A DNA stretch of 35,360 nt from Candidatus Poribacteria bacterium (GCA_012270865.1 JAAXHL010000138.1:1-35360); one strand, 5' to 3'. Shown: positions 15,000-23,654, counted from the stretch's first letter. The notes: a model not told the origin generated them from the sequence alone. A program made the numbers and translations.

Positions 15000-16259
15000 C
15001 TATTTCTCCGGTGCCAATACCTGAATTCCAGCGGAGGGCAGGACGGCGACCTTCGCGCGTGCTGGCAGCCTCTCGGCAAACAAGCCGATCAGCTGTTCAA
15101 GGTCCCGGAAAAGACATGCCCCTGGATGTTTCTTATAGAAATCGTCGACTAAAAAGTGTTCCGACCAGACGTGGAGTTGATCCTGTGTGCCGAGTTTCGG
15201 TGGCGGGAGTTCGGATGGCGTTCTCCCGGCTCTCTGTTCGAGGAAACGGGTATAATCTATCTGGTCAAAGAGTCCGTGGTAGCAGATGCCATCGGTTGCG
15301 GGGTTGAGTGCCATCTTATACGCCTTCTGAAAATAATGTGTTGCCCATAACGCCTTACCTGTTTGGATCGGATCGCTATCGAGTGGGTAACAATTCAGCA
15401 CAACGAGATCGGTCTCTTTTCGGCTCGCTTCCGGTATCTCTGTGCCGTAAGTGTCCAAAGCGAAGTGTGCACCTTCACGGTGTGCTTGTATGAAATCGCC
15501 GACAAACAGTCCACAGATTTCACGACGGCTATTGAGAACGGTATTGACAATCACATCAAGTCCGAGAATACGTGCCACTGCTTCAGAGAAGTCGCGATGA
15601 TCGGGTTCGCTCCCCTTTTTTTCGATGACAGCGTGCCCGCGGCTCGGTGAGAAGGTATGGAAATAGAACATCGTCGCGAAACCGGCGATGCCGGGGACAA
15701 CCAATTTCGCGCCGCCGCCGAACCCGACGGCACCGTGCGGATAGATACCGCCGAGACAGACCTTGAAATCAGCGTCAGCGACGACTCTGTTGAGATAGAT
15801 CGGCATCCCGTTATCAAGGCTTCCCAATGCGCGCAGGTTACCATCCATAAAGTCGTGGCTCGTCGCTTCATATTCAGCGGCGACATCTGCGCCGAGTTTC
15901 TTGGCGACCTCTTCATCGGTGAGTGGTCGGTGCGAACCGCCGCCGACAACAAACCGGATCTCGGATTTCGGGACACCCGCGGATACCAACTCGCGTAGGA
16001 GAAACGGGATCACTCTCGCTGCTGGGGTCGGACGACTCAGGTCGTCAACGATGATCGCAGCACTCTTTTTGCCCTTCGCGAGTTCCGAAATACGTGGGGT
16101 GCCGAGCGGTTCAGCGAATGTCTTTTCGATTTGCGTATCGGAAAGCTCAGGCGCGTCTTTGGGACCTAATATCTCCACTTCCCAGCCGGTTGGAAAATTT
16201 AGCGTCAGTTCTTCATCGCCGTACCAAGCACGGGAGTAGACTGTGGCGGTGTTGCTCAT
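15000..16259 (-). CDS. LarA-like nickel-pincer racemase family protein (copy b)
   Basis: 419 aa, full-length relative to lactate racemase LarA. It keeps the residues known to bind substrate and the nickel-pincer cofactor in LarA: Arg76 in DDLSRPTP, His110 in GGGSHRPLT, His175 in GIYPHGAVGF, Lys185 in GGGAKLVVPG and His201 in MFYFH, at nearly the same spacing as LarA's R75, H108, H174, K184 and H200. The family interconverts or epimerises 2-hydroxy acids; which one is unknown here. The cofactor needs LarB, LarC and LarE, none of which is in the window. Its paralogue is 32 nt upstream, and dctQM follows directly, suggesting uptake and racemisation of the same hydroxy acid. Cytoplasmic. Confidence 0.88.
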   Translation of the reverse strand: MSNTATVYSRAWYGDEELTLNFPTGWEVEILGPKDAPELSDTQIEKTFAEPLGTPRISELAKGKKSAAIIVDDLSRPTPAARVIPFLLRELVSAGVPKSEIRFVVGGGSHRPLTDEEVAKKLGADVAAEYEATSHDFMDGNLRALGSLDNGMPIYLNRVVADADFKVCLGGIYPHGAVGFGGGAKLVVPGIAGFATMFYFHTFSPSRGHAVIEKKGSEPDHRDFSEAVARILGLDVIVNTVLNSRREICGLFVGDFIQAHREGAHFALDTYGTEIPEASRKETDLVVLNCYPLDSDPIQTGKALWATHYFQKAYKMALNPATDGICYHGLFDQIDYTRFLEQRAGRTPSELPPPKLGTQDQLHVWSEHFLVDDFYKKHPGACLFRDLEQLIGLFAERLPARAKVAVLPSAGIQVLAPEK

Positions 16260-16291
16260 AATTATTCTCCATTGTTAGACCGAGGATTAAC

Positions 16292-17557
16292 TCATTCAGC
16301 GTTAGCCGGTATTAGTACCTGAATCCCTGCAACAGGTAAGACAGTAACCTTCGCACGTGCTGGTAGTTTCTCCACTAAAAGTTGAATCAGTTGTTCGAGG
16401 TTTCGGAAAAGAATTGAAGCGGGGTACTCTTTATAGAAATCATCTACGAGAAAATACTCCGACCAGACGTGGAGTTGCCCGCGACGTCCGACTTTCGGGG
16501 TCGGGAGTTCGGGGGGTACTTGCTCGGCTCGCTGTTTGAGGTAGCGTGCGTAATCAATTCGGTCAAAGAGTCCGTGGTAGCAGCTGCTGTCGCTCGCGGG
16601 GTAGAGTGCTACTGTATAGGCATTTTCAAAATAGGTTAAAGCCGCCAACGCCTTATCAAGTTGGATTGCATCGGCATCGAGGGGATAGCAATTAATCAAG
16701 ACGAGATCGGATTCTGTTTGATTCGTTTCTGGTATCTCCGTGCTATAGGTATCCATAGCGAAATGCGCGCCTTTACGATGCGCTTGGATGAAGTCGCCGA
16801 CGAACATGCCACAAATCTCACGACGGCTATTGAGTACAACATTGGCGATAACATCAAGTCCAAGCACTTCCGCTGCCAATTCGGTGCAGTCTCGACGGTC
16901 GGGTTCATCACTTTGTCCTTCAATTATTGCGGGTCCGCGCCCGGGTGGGAATGTATGGAAATAGAACATCGTCGTAAATCCTGAGATACCGGGGACAATT
17001 AACTTCGCACCACCGCTAAAGCCGACGGAACTGTGCGGATAGATACCACCGAGGCAGATTTTGAAATCGGCATCGGCGACAACGCGATTGAGATAGACCG
17101 GCATTCCGTTATCGAGGTTACCGAATGCGCGAAGATCACCACTCATAAAGTTGTGGTTTGTGACTTCATATTCAGCGGCGATGTCTGCGCCGAGTTTCTT
17201 TTTAATATCTTCGTCTCTGAGCGGACGATGTGCACCGACTCCGGCAACAAAACGGATTTCGGATTTCGGGACACCCGCCGCTGCTAACTCACGCAGAAGA
17301 AACGGGATAATTCGCCACGCAGGGGTCGGACGACTCAGGTCGTCAAAAATAATAGCGGCACTCTTTTTACCTTTCGCGAGTTCGGCAATACGCTGCGTGC
17401 CGATCGGCTCCGCGAACGCCTTCTCAATCTGTGCATCTGAAAGTTCAGGGGCATCCTTGGGTCCAAGGACATCTACTTCCCAACCGGTTGGGAAATTCAA
17501 CGTCAATTCCTCATCCCCGTACCATGCACGTGAACGGACTTTAGGTGCGTTTTCCAT
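16292..17557 (-). CDS. LarA-like nickel-pincer racemase family protein (copy a)
   Basis: 421 aa, a clear paralogue of the next gene over its whole length (both carry SRAWYGDEELTLNFPTGWEV near residue 9). All candidate active-site residues are kept: Arg76, His110 in GVGAHRPLR, His175 in YPHSSVGF, Lys185 in SGGAKLIVPG and His201. Its ATG overlaps the pyrG TAA (TAATG), so translation is coupled to pyrG. Two intact copies in a row suggest different substrates or a hetero-oligomer (inference). Substrate unknown; lactate racemase is only the best-known family member. Confidence 0.88.
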   Translation of the reverse strand: MENAPKVRSRAWYGDEELTLNFPTGWEVDVLGPKDAPELSDAQIEKAFAEPIGTQRIAELAKGKKSAAIIFDDLSRPTPAWRIIPFLLRELAAAGVPKSEIRFVAGVGAHRPLRDEDIKKKLGADIAAEYEVTNHNFMSGDLRAFGNLDNGMPVYLNRVVADADFKICLGGIYPHSSVGFSGGAKLIVPGISGFTTMFYFHTFPPGRGPAIIEGQSDEPDRRDCTELAAEVLGLDVIANVVLNSRREICGMFVGDFIQAHRKGAHFAMDTYSTEIPETNQTESDLVLINCYPLDADAIQLDKALAALTYFENAYTVALYPASDSSCYHGLFDRIDYARYLKQRAEQVPPELPTPKVGRRGQLHVWSEYFLVDDFYKEYPASILFRNLEQLIQLLVEKLPARAKVTVLPVAGIQVLIPANAE

Positions 17558-19188
17558 TATTCTTCTCCTGCGTTGATATTTTCTCTCTTAGACTGATAGT
17601 CGAGCACCGCTGCGATGAATTCACGGAAAAGCGGATGCGGTGTCAGCGGTTTGGATTGAAATTCGGGGTGGAATTGCGAACCTACCATCCAAGGGTGATC
17701 CGTTACCTCAGCGATTTCGACGAGGTTCTCGTCTGGAGATACCCCGCTAAAACAGAGTCCTGCCGACTCTAATTGCAACCGATATTGGTTATTGAGTTCA
17801 TAGCGATGCCGGTGCCGTTCAACAATAATAGGTTGTTGATACGCGGCGTAACTTTTTGTGTCTTCTTTAAGGACGCACGAATAGTGTCCGAGTCGCATGG
17901 TTGCGCCGAGGTCAGCGACTGACTGTTGGTCATGCATTAAATCTATAACGGGGTGCGGTGTGTTTTCGTCCACTTCTGTACTATTTGCTTTTTCGAGGTT
18001 CGCGGCGTTCCGTGCGAACTCAATCACGAGGCACTGCATGCCGAGGCATAATCCTAAGTACGGTATTTTGTTTTCACGTGCGTATCGTGCGGCGACGAGC
18101 ATACCTTCAATCCCACGGTAGCCGAACCCGCCGGGGACAAGTATGCCATCAACATTTTCAAAAACCGCGTCAAGGTTCGGATGTTCTGTGAGCAACTCGG
18201 CTTCTATCCACTCAATTTCGACCGCGGCTTCATTAGCGATGCCACCGTGTTTGAGTGCTTCCTGTACGCTAATATAGGCATCGTTGCCGGTGGTGTATTT
18301 TCCGACGATGGCGACGCGCGCGTGTCGCTTCGGGTTTTTAAGTTTTTCGACCATTTCTGACCATTCGACATCCATCGGTGCGCGCGCTTCGAGTCCGAGC
18401 CGCTTTGAAACGAGATGCCCCATCCCTTGACGTTCAAAATTGAGTGGGATTTCGTCAACACATTTCGTGTCTAACCCCTCAAAGATACAGTCTTCAGAAA
18501 TACCGCAGAGGAGTGCGATTTTTCGGCGGAAAGCCTCATCTAAAGTCTGACTGGTTCGGCAGAGCAACACGTCTGGCTGGACACCGGACTCTTGGAGTTT
18601 ACGGATGCTATGTTGCGTCGGTTTGCTTTTGCTTTCGCCGTTAGGTAGCGTGTAAATGAGGGAGACATGGAGGAACATCGTCCGCTCGCGTCCGACTTCG
18701 ACAGCCATCTGCCGGATGGCTTCAACAAAGGGTAGCATCTCAAAGTCGCCGATTGTGCCGCCGATTTCGGTAATGACGATTTCGGCTTTGTTGTTCTCAC
18801 CGATCTGATAGATGCGCCGCTTGATCTCATCGGTGATATGCGGAATCAGTTGGACGGTTTGTCCGAGGTAATCACCGCGTCGCTCCTTTGCGATCACCTC
18901 CTGATAGACAGAGCCTGTTGTAAAGTTAGAGTATCTGTTCAGGTCCATGCCGAGGAACCGTTCATAATTTCCGAGGTCAAGGTCCGTTTCTGCGCCGTCA
19001 TGGGTGACGAAGACCTCACCGTGTTGGAACGGATTCATCACACCGGCATCAACGTTAAGGTATGGATCGATTTTGACGACGATTATCTTGAATCCGCGAT
19101 TGATGAGCAACCTGCCGAGGGATGCGGTTGTGATCCCTTTGCCGATGCCCGAAATAACGCCGCCGGTCACGAAAATGTATTTTGTCAT
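17557..19188 (-). CDS. pyrG: CTP synthase
   Basis: 543 aa, the standard length. The amidoligase domain (1-270) opens TKYIFVTGGVISGIGKGITT, with the P-loop-like segment and DPYLNVDAGVMNPFQHGEVF near 41-60. The glutamine amidotransferase domain (about 290-535) has the nucleophile in GLCLGMQ (Cys381) and the His/Glu pair in FHPEF (His507, Glu509). It makes CTP from UTP, ATP and glutamine in the cytoplasm. It starts 11 nt after the kdsB stop; the pairing is sensible because KdsB consumes CTP. The following LarA-like gene overlaps its stop codon. Confidence 0.97.
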   Translation of the reverse strand: MTKYIFVTGGVISGIGKGITTASLGRLLINRGFKIIVVKIDPYLNVDAGVMNPFQHGEVFVTHDGAETDLDLGNYERFLGMDLNRYSNFTTGSVYQEVIAKERRGDYLGQTVQLIPHITDEIKRRIYQIGENNKAEIVITEIGGTIGDFEMLPFVEAIRQMAVEVGRERTMFLHVSLIYTLPNGESKSKPTQHSIRKLQESGVQPDVLLCRTSQTLDEAFRRKIALLCGISEDCIFEGLDTKCVDEIPLNFERQGMGHLVSKRLGLEARAPMDVEWSEMVEKLKNPKRHARVAIVGKYTTGNDAYISVQEALKHGGIANEAAVEIEWIEAELLTEHPNLDAVFENVDGILVPGGFGYRGIEGMLVAARYARENKIPYLGLCLGMQCLVIEFARNAANLEKANSTEVDENTPHPVIDLMHDQQSVADLGATMRLGHYSCVLKEDTKSYAAYQQPIIVERHRHRYELNNQYRLQLESAGLCFSGVSPDENLVEIAEVTDHPWMVGSQFHPEFQSKPLTPHPLFREFIAAVLDYQSKRENINAGEE

Positions 19189-19199
19189 GTAAAGTTTCC

Positions 19200-19967
19200 T
19201 TACGAAGGTTTCAAAATCTGTTTTACCCGTTCCAAATCGGCAGGCACATCGACCCCGATAAGCGGGATATCCGTCTCAACGACATGAATAGGGATTCCAT
19301 TTTCCAAGAAGCGCAGCTGCTCTAACCCTTCGGCGAGTTCATAAGGTGTTCTGCTCCAGTTTGCAAATGTGAGGAGTTGCTCCCGCCGATACGCGTACAA
19401 TCCGACATGCCGATAGACAGGATATTTGTGCAACTCGGTCTCACTAATTTTTCCGGGCAGAGATGCGCGCGAAAAATACAAGGCATCGCCGTGGCGGTCG
19501 GTAACAACCTTGACAACGTTAATATCTCGGTAATCGAGAACCGTTTTAACACGCTGTTTTAATGTACAGACCTGGACATCCGGTTTGTTGAAGAAAGGGC
19601 GCAGCATTAAGTCTATCTGTTCGGGTTTAAGTAGAGGTTCGTCGCCTTGAATGTTAGCGACAATATCATACTTAAGCCGTTCAGCGACAACGGCGACGCG
19701 TTCCGTCCCGGTTTCGCATTCACCTGTCATCTCGACGTTTCCGCCGAACGCGGTTACGGCATCGTAAATCCGTTGGTCATCTGTAGCGACGATAACATCG
19801 TCCAACATCTCGGCGCGACACGCGCTTTCATAGACATATTGGACCATCGGTTTCCCGAAAATATCTGCCAACGCTTTCCCCTCAAAACGGCTTGAGGCGT
19901 AGCGGGCTGGAATAATCCCTACACTTTGCAACCTTTTATCCTTTTGTAGCACTTCAAATTTCTCCAT
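19200..19967 (-). CDS. kdsB: 3-deoxy-manno-octulosonate cytidylyltransferase (CMP-Kdo synthetase)
   Basis: 255 aa from the ATG at 19967, chosen for GAGG about 7 nt upstream; a TTG four codons earlier is not needed. Motifs: GIIPARYASSRFEGKAL near 18-34, DDVIVATDDQRIYDAV, ECETGTERVAVVAERLKYD, NIQGDEPLLKPEQID, and HVGLYAYRREQLLTF. It activates Kdo with CTP for lipid A-Kdo assembly, which implies an LPS-type outer membrane. First gene of the six-gene minus-strand operon; possible promoter at 20065-20092. Confidence 0.96.
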   Translation of the reverse strand: MEKFEVLQKDKRLQSVGIIPARYASSRFEGKALADIFGKPMVQYVYESACRAEMLDDVIVATDDQRIYDAVTAFGGNVEMTGECETGTERVAVVAERLKYDIVANIQGDEPLLKPEQIDLMLRPFFNKPDVQVCTLKQRVKTVLDYRDINVVKVVTDRHGDALYFSRASLPGKISETELHKYPVYRHVGLYAYRREQLLTFANWSRTPYELAEGLEQLRFLENGIPIHVVETDIPLIGVDVPADLERVKQILKPS

Positions 19968-20064
19968 TGATTTCCTCAATCAGTTTAACGCAAACCGAAA
20001 AAATAAACAAGTGATTTTTCAGGGAACAGGTTTTCAGCTATCCGTTTTCGGTTCTCTATTTTTC

Positions 20065-20092
20065 ATTGCACATAGAAATAGAATAGTGTTAA
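20065..20092 (-). promoter_or_regulatory. Possible promoter of the kdsB operon
   Basis: On the minus strand: TTAACA (20087-20092), a 16-nt spacer, then TGCAAT (20065-20070). The match is moderate (five and four of six) and it lies about 100 nt upstream of kdsB. Nothing else gene-like is seen in 19980-20103. Confidence 0.3.
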
Positions 20093-20103
20093 ACTTTAAA
20101 TAT

Positions 20104-20191
20104 GAGACTTACGTATTTTTCATCAAACCCTGCATCATACGCATTGCCTGCGGATTTTAAACCCGCCTGCAAAGGGGTTTGCGTAAGTCCT
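20104..20191. repeat. Family A inverted-repeat element (copy 3)
   Basis: Left end GAGACTTACG (20104-20113), right end CGTAAGTCCT (20182-20191), with a decayed internal GC hairpin (GCGGATTTTAAACCCGC). It lies between the kdsB promoter region and the LamG gene at 20234. The in-frame reading upstream of that gene runs through this repeat and is not coding. Confidence 0.75.
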
Positions 20192-20233
20192 GAAATAAAT
20201 AATTTGCTTCTATTTCAAAAGGAGACATCGAAA

Positions 20234-21070
20234 ATGAAACGCAACTTATTTGTGATAGCGGCTTGTAAGCTGCCATCTTATCTGGTGTGTTCACTGCTGA
20301 TTGCTGCGCTCTGCCTATTATATACGGCAGAATTCGCATCAGCCAAGGTTTTAGACCCTGATTTAGTACTGTATTTTGACTATGAAGAATTCGACGGAGA
20401 TACCGTCGTAGAAAAATCTGGAAACGGTTACGATGGCGCGATTAATGGGAAGGTCACACAGTCGGACGATGGCAAGTTTGGGAAAGCTGCTGAATTCGCA
20501 TCCACCAGTTTTCTTGACTTAGACGGTCCGAATATAGACCCTGACCATATTCCTACGGAAGGGATGAGCGTCGTGGCGTGGATCAACGTTAACAACATCA
20601 CAGATATGGCGATTTTCAACGCCCGTGCGGGTGACGGCACATGGCTTGTACACCCAGAAGCACGTGGCGATGGAAATTATCGCTGGCTCAATCGGGGTCC
20701 CAACCCGAATAGAACGATATTTGATATCCGAGCCGGTAACAACAAAGACAAAGAATGGGTGCATTACGCAGGCACATACAGTCGCGCAGAAGGGTTAGCC
20801 GTTCTCTACATCAATGGCAAGAGTGTCGGTCAAGAAGAGGCTCGCCTTGACACGCCTATCGCAGGCGATTGGGATCAGGGGGCGCGCGTCGGATACAATA
20901 TCGATAATAACCGACCCTTCGCCGGATTGATGGATGAACTTAACGTCTGGAAACGCGGTTTGACAGAGGAAGAAGTCAACGGTATTATGGAACTCGGTAT
21001 CGAAGAATTCTTCGCTGTTGAGGCGCAAGGCAAACTTGCAACGACTTGGGGAAAACTCAAGTCAAATTAG
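20234..21070 (+). CDS. Secreted LamG/concanavalin-like protein with C-terminal motif (copy 1)
   Basis: 278 aa from the ATG at 20234, chosen for AAAGGAGA about 8 nt upstream. Signal peptide about 1-37 (ending FASAK). The rest is one LamG-type (Laminin_G_3) jelly roll: DPDLVLYFDYEEFDGDTVVE, GNGYDGAINGKVTQSDDGKF, GMSVVAWINV, HYAGTYSRAEGLAVLYINGK and PFAGLMDELNVWKRGLTEEE. Such domains bind carbohydrates or proteins outside the cell. It ends VEAQGKLATTWGKLKSN, the shared motif, following the final helix of the fold. It is a near-duplicate of the next gene and lies before a sulfatase, hinting at a role with sulfated polysaccharides (inference). Confidence 0.87.
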   Translation: MKRNLFVIAACKLPSYLVCSLLIAALCLLYTAEFASAKVLDPDLVLYFDYEEFDGDTVVEKSGNGYDGAINGKVTQSDDGKFGKAAEFASTSFLDLDGPNIDPDHIPTEGMSVVAWINVNNITDMAIFNARAGDGTWLVHPEARGDGNYRWLNRGPNPNRTIFDIRAGNNKDKEWVHYAGTYSRAEGLAVLYINGKSVGQEEARLDTPIAGDWDQGARVGYNIDNNRPFAGLMDELNVWKRGLTEEEVNGIMELGIEEFFAVEAQGKLATTWGKLKSN

Positions 21071-21086
21071 GGTAGATGGCAGTAAA

Positions 21087-21190
21087 TCCAGCAGAACGGA
21101 CGCAAGATCGGTTCGCCTGCTTGAAGAACTGGAAGATTGGAAGGGTGGCGAAGTTTCAGCATCCTTCCGCTCTTCCATCTTTCCGATTGA
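21087..21190. repeat. Imperfect inverted repeat between the LamG genes
   Basis: GGAAGATTGGAAGGGTGGCG (about 21130-21149) faces an approximate complement in CCTTCCGCTCTTCCATCTTT (about 21162-21181). The 209-nt gap otherwise shows no gene; an in-frame extension of copy 2 passes through it. Confidence 0.4.
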
Positions 21191-21279
21191 GAATATCTCG
21201 GTTATGTGCAAACCTTATTCACTTCTCGTTTCGTGTGAAAAAGCAAAACAACGGTTCATTTAATGGAGGATTTCAACAG

Positions 21280-22104
21280 ATGCAACGCAATCTTACACTG
21301 ACCTCTTATCTGGTGTGCTTATTCGCGATAGGTGCACTCTGTATGTCTACAGCAGAAATTCAGGACGTATCCGCTCAGATTTTGGACCCAGATTTGGTAC
21401 TGTATTTCGACTACGAAGACTTTGATGGAAATACCGTCTTAGAAAAGTCCGGTCGCGGTTATGATGGTGCCATCAATGGCGATGTAACACAATCTAATGA
21501 CGGGAAAATCGGAAAAGCCGCCCATTTCACCTCCGGCAGCTTCCTGGATTTAGATGGTCCCAATATCAAGGCTGAGGACATCCCAACTGAAGGTATGAGT
21601 ATCCTCGCGTGGCTTAACGTCGAAGCCGTCACAGATATGGCGATTTTCAACGCTCGTGCAGGTGATGGGACATGGCTTGTACACCCAGAAGCACGTGGCG
21701 GTGGAAATTATCGCTGGCTCAATCGGGGTCCCAACCCCGCTAGAACGATATTTGATATCCGGGCAGGTGAGAACAAAGCCAACGAATGGCGGCATTACGC
21801 AGGCACTTACAGTCGCGCAGATGGGTTAGCCGTTCTCTACATCAACGGCGAGAAAGTCGGTGAAGAACAGGCTCGCCTTGACACGCCTATCGCAGGCGAC
21901 TGGGATCAAGGGGCGCGCGTCGGATATAATATCGACAATAACCGACCTTTTGCCGGACTGATGGATGACTTGAACATCTGGAAACGCGGTCTGTCGGAAG
22001 CAGAGGTCAATGATATTATGAACAACGGGCTTGGTGCAGTACTCACTGCAGTAGAAGCGGACGGTAAACTTACGACGACTTGGGGAAGACTTAAGTCGAA
22101 TTAG
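21280..22104 (+). CDS. Secreted LamG/concanavalin-like protein with C-terminal motif (copy 2)
   Basis: 274 aa from the ATG at 21280, chosen for GGAGGA about 10 nt upstream; the longer open frame covers the intergenic repeat. Signal peptide about 1-32 (ending DVSAQ). A single LamG domain aligns throughout with copy 1; the block at 21660-21765 is nearly identical to 20629-20734 at DNA level. It ends VEADGKLTTTWGRLKSN. The stop TAG (22102-22104) touches the left end of the degenerate family A element. The two genes share role and localisation, and recent duplication or gene conversion is likely. Confidence 0.87.
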   Translation: MQRNLTLTSYLVCLFAIGALCMSTAEIQDVSAQILDPDLVLYFDYEDFDGNTVLEKSGRGYDGAINGDVTQSNDGKIGKAAHFTSGSFLDLDGPNIKAEDIPTEGMSILAWLNVEAVTDMAIFNARAGDGTWLVHPEARGGGNYRWLNRGPNPARTIFDIRAGENKANEWRHYAGTYSRADGLAVLYINGEKVGEEQARLDTPIAGDWDQGARVGYNIDNNRPFAGLMDDLNIWKRGLSEAEVNDIMNNGLGAVLTAVEADGKLTTTWGRLKSN

Positions 22105-22192
22105 GAACTTATACGTCTTTCACGAGTCTTCAGAGAATAAACAAGGCAAGCGGGGTTTTAAACCCCGCCTGCAAAAAGGTTTATGTAATCCT
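22103..22192. repeat. Family A element (copy 4, degenerate)
   Basis: The ends have decayed (AGGAACTTATACG and ATGTAATCCT), but the internal hairpin GCGGGGTTTTAAACCCCGC (22150-22168) is perfect. It overlaps the stop codon of LamG copy 2 and ends 16 nt before the sulfatase start. Confidence 0.65.
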
Positions 22193-22208
22193 CATAGGAA
22201 AAGAGGAC

Positions 22209-23654
22209 ATGGAAAACCGACCAAATATACTCTGGATCTGTAGCGACCAACAACGGTTCGATTCATTAGGCTGTTACGACAACCCGTTCGTTCAGACACC
22301 GAATTTGGACAGGTTGGCACAAGAAGGTGTCCTCTTTGAATATGCCTATTCGCAAAGTCCGGTATGCACACCGAGCCGAGCCAGTTTTCTCACCGGACGA
22401 TACCCACGTACAACGCGATGCCGACAAAATGGACAGGCGATTCCACCCGATGAGGTGCTGGTAACAAAACAACTCCGTGATGCCGGATACGTCTGCGGTT
22501 TAGCAGGTAAACTACACCTCGCGCCTTGTAATCCGAGCGTCTGTAAAGGGACGGAAGCGCGTATTGATGACGGTTACGACCAATTCTTCTGGTCACACGA
22601 TCCGGGCGACGTTTGGTTCACGCACGACTATATCCAGTGGCTGCGCGATAAGGGACTCCGCCGAGATAGCAGACCGTTTCCAGAATCAAAGTACGTCCAA
22701 GTGATTCCATCGGAAGAACACAGTCAAACAACATGGTCCATCGAGCGGGCGATGGCGTTTATCGGCGGTGCGGAACGTTTTAAGCAGCCTTGGCTCTTTT
22801 CGGTGAATATGTTTGATCCACACCACGCATTCGATCCACCGGTCGCAGCGTTGGAGTGCTACCGCGATAGACTCGACGAGATTCCGCTGCCGAACTACGT
22901 CGAAGGTGAACTGGATAATAAACCGATTTGGCAGCAGATTGATCACAACGGTGCTTACGGCAATAGGTCAGGCTACCCTTACTCGGAGATGAGCGATACA
23001 GACCATCGGTGGGTCCGCGCCGCATACTGGGCAATGATTGACGTTATTGATACACAGGTCGGACGGTTGCTGGACTTTTTGGATGAGACGGGACAACGTG
23101 AGAATACAATCGTTATCTTTACGTCTGATCACGGCGAGATGCTCGGAGATCACGGTATTTACCTAAAGGGTCCGTATTTCTATGAACCGGCTGTCCGTGT
23201 TCCGTTGATTATCTCCGGTCCGGGAATGCTGAACAACGGTGCGCGTTCAGACGCACTCGTGGAACTGGTAGACCTCACACCGACGCTGCTTGCGGCAAGC
23301 GACACTGAACCGCATCCGGGCATACAGGGGCAGAGTCTATTGCCGATGCTGACGGGTGAACAAGTATTAGATACACACCGCGAGGATGTCTATTGCGAGT
23401 ATTACAACGCAATGGGTTGGCATCGGGAACCCGCTGCACACGCGACGATGGTACGGAACAGACGGTATAAGATCGTCGCCGCACACGGGACAGGTAGTGG
23501 TGAGTTTTACGACTTGGATGCCGACCCGCGAGAGACGAATAACCTCTGGAATTCGCCTGATCACACGGCTATCCGAATGGAGATGCAGGAACGGCTCATA
23601 GATCGGATGGCTTGGACGGTGGATCCGCTCCCTGCGCGTCAGGCTCCGTGGTAG
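22209..23654 (+). CDS. Sulfatase (type I, formylglycine-dependent family)
   Basis: 481 aa. The signature SPVCTPSRASFLTGRYP is complete: Cys53 in C-T-P-S-R is the residue that must be converted to formylglycine. The N-terminal metal motif is NILWICSDQQRFDSLG (Asp13, Gln14), and the second is IFTSDHGEMLGDHG, followed by LKGPYFYEPAVRVPLI. It hydrolyses sulfate esters, probably of a carbohydrate or small molecule; the substrate is not readable. No signal peptide is visible, so a cytoplasmic site is likely. The start follows AGAGGAC closely. Upstream LamG proteins may belong to the same pathway. The FGE-like protein at 204-1028 lacks the cysteines expected of an activator, so the maturase must lie elsewhere. 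Confidence 0.94.
   Translation: MENRPNILWICSDQQRFDSLGCYDNPFVQTPNLDRLAQEGVLFEYAYSQSPVCTPSRASFLTGRYPRTTRCRQNGQAIPPDEVLVTKQLRDAGYVCGLAGKLHLAPCNPSVCKGTEARIDDGYDQFFWSHDPGDVWFTHDYIQWLRDKGLRRDSRPFPESKYVQVIPSEEHSQTTWSIERAMAFIGGAERFKQPWLFSVNMFDPHHAFDPPVAALECYRDRLDEIPLPNYVEGELDNKPIWQQIDHNGAYGNRSGYPYSEMSDTDHRWVRAAYWAMIDVIDTQVGRLLDFLDETGQRENTIVIFTSDHGEMLGDHGIYLKGPYFYEPAVRVPLIISGPGMLNNGARSDALVELVDLTPTLLAASDTEPHPGIQGQSLLPMLTGEQVLDTHREDVYCEYYNAMGWHREPAAHATMVRNRRYKIVAAHGTGSGEFYDLDADPRETNNLWNSPDHTAIRMEMQERLIDRMAWTVDPLPARQAPW

Noticed and set aside
3789..22104. C-terminal motif as PEP-CTERM, LPxTG or type IX secretion signal
   Set aside because: It has no membrane helix, no LPxTG or PEP box, and is far shorter than the beta-sandwich CTD of type IX cargo.
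204..23654. FGE-like protein and sulfatase as an activator-substrate pair
   Set aside because: The FGE-like protein lacks the needed cysteine pair, is exported, and is 21 kb away from a sulfatase that has no signal peptide.
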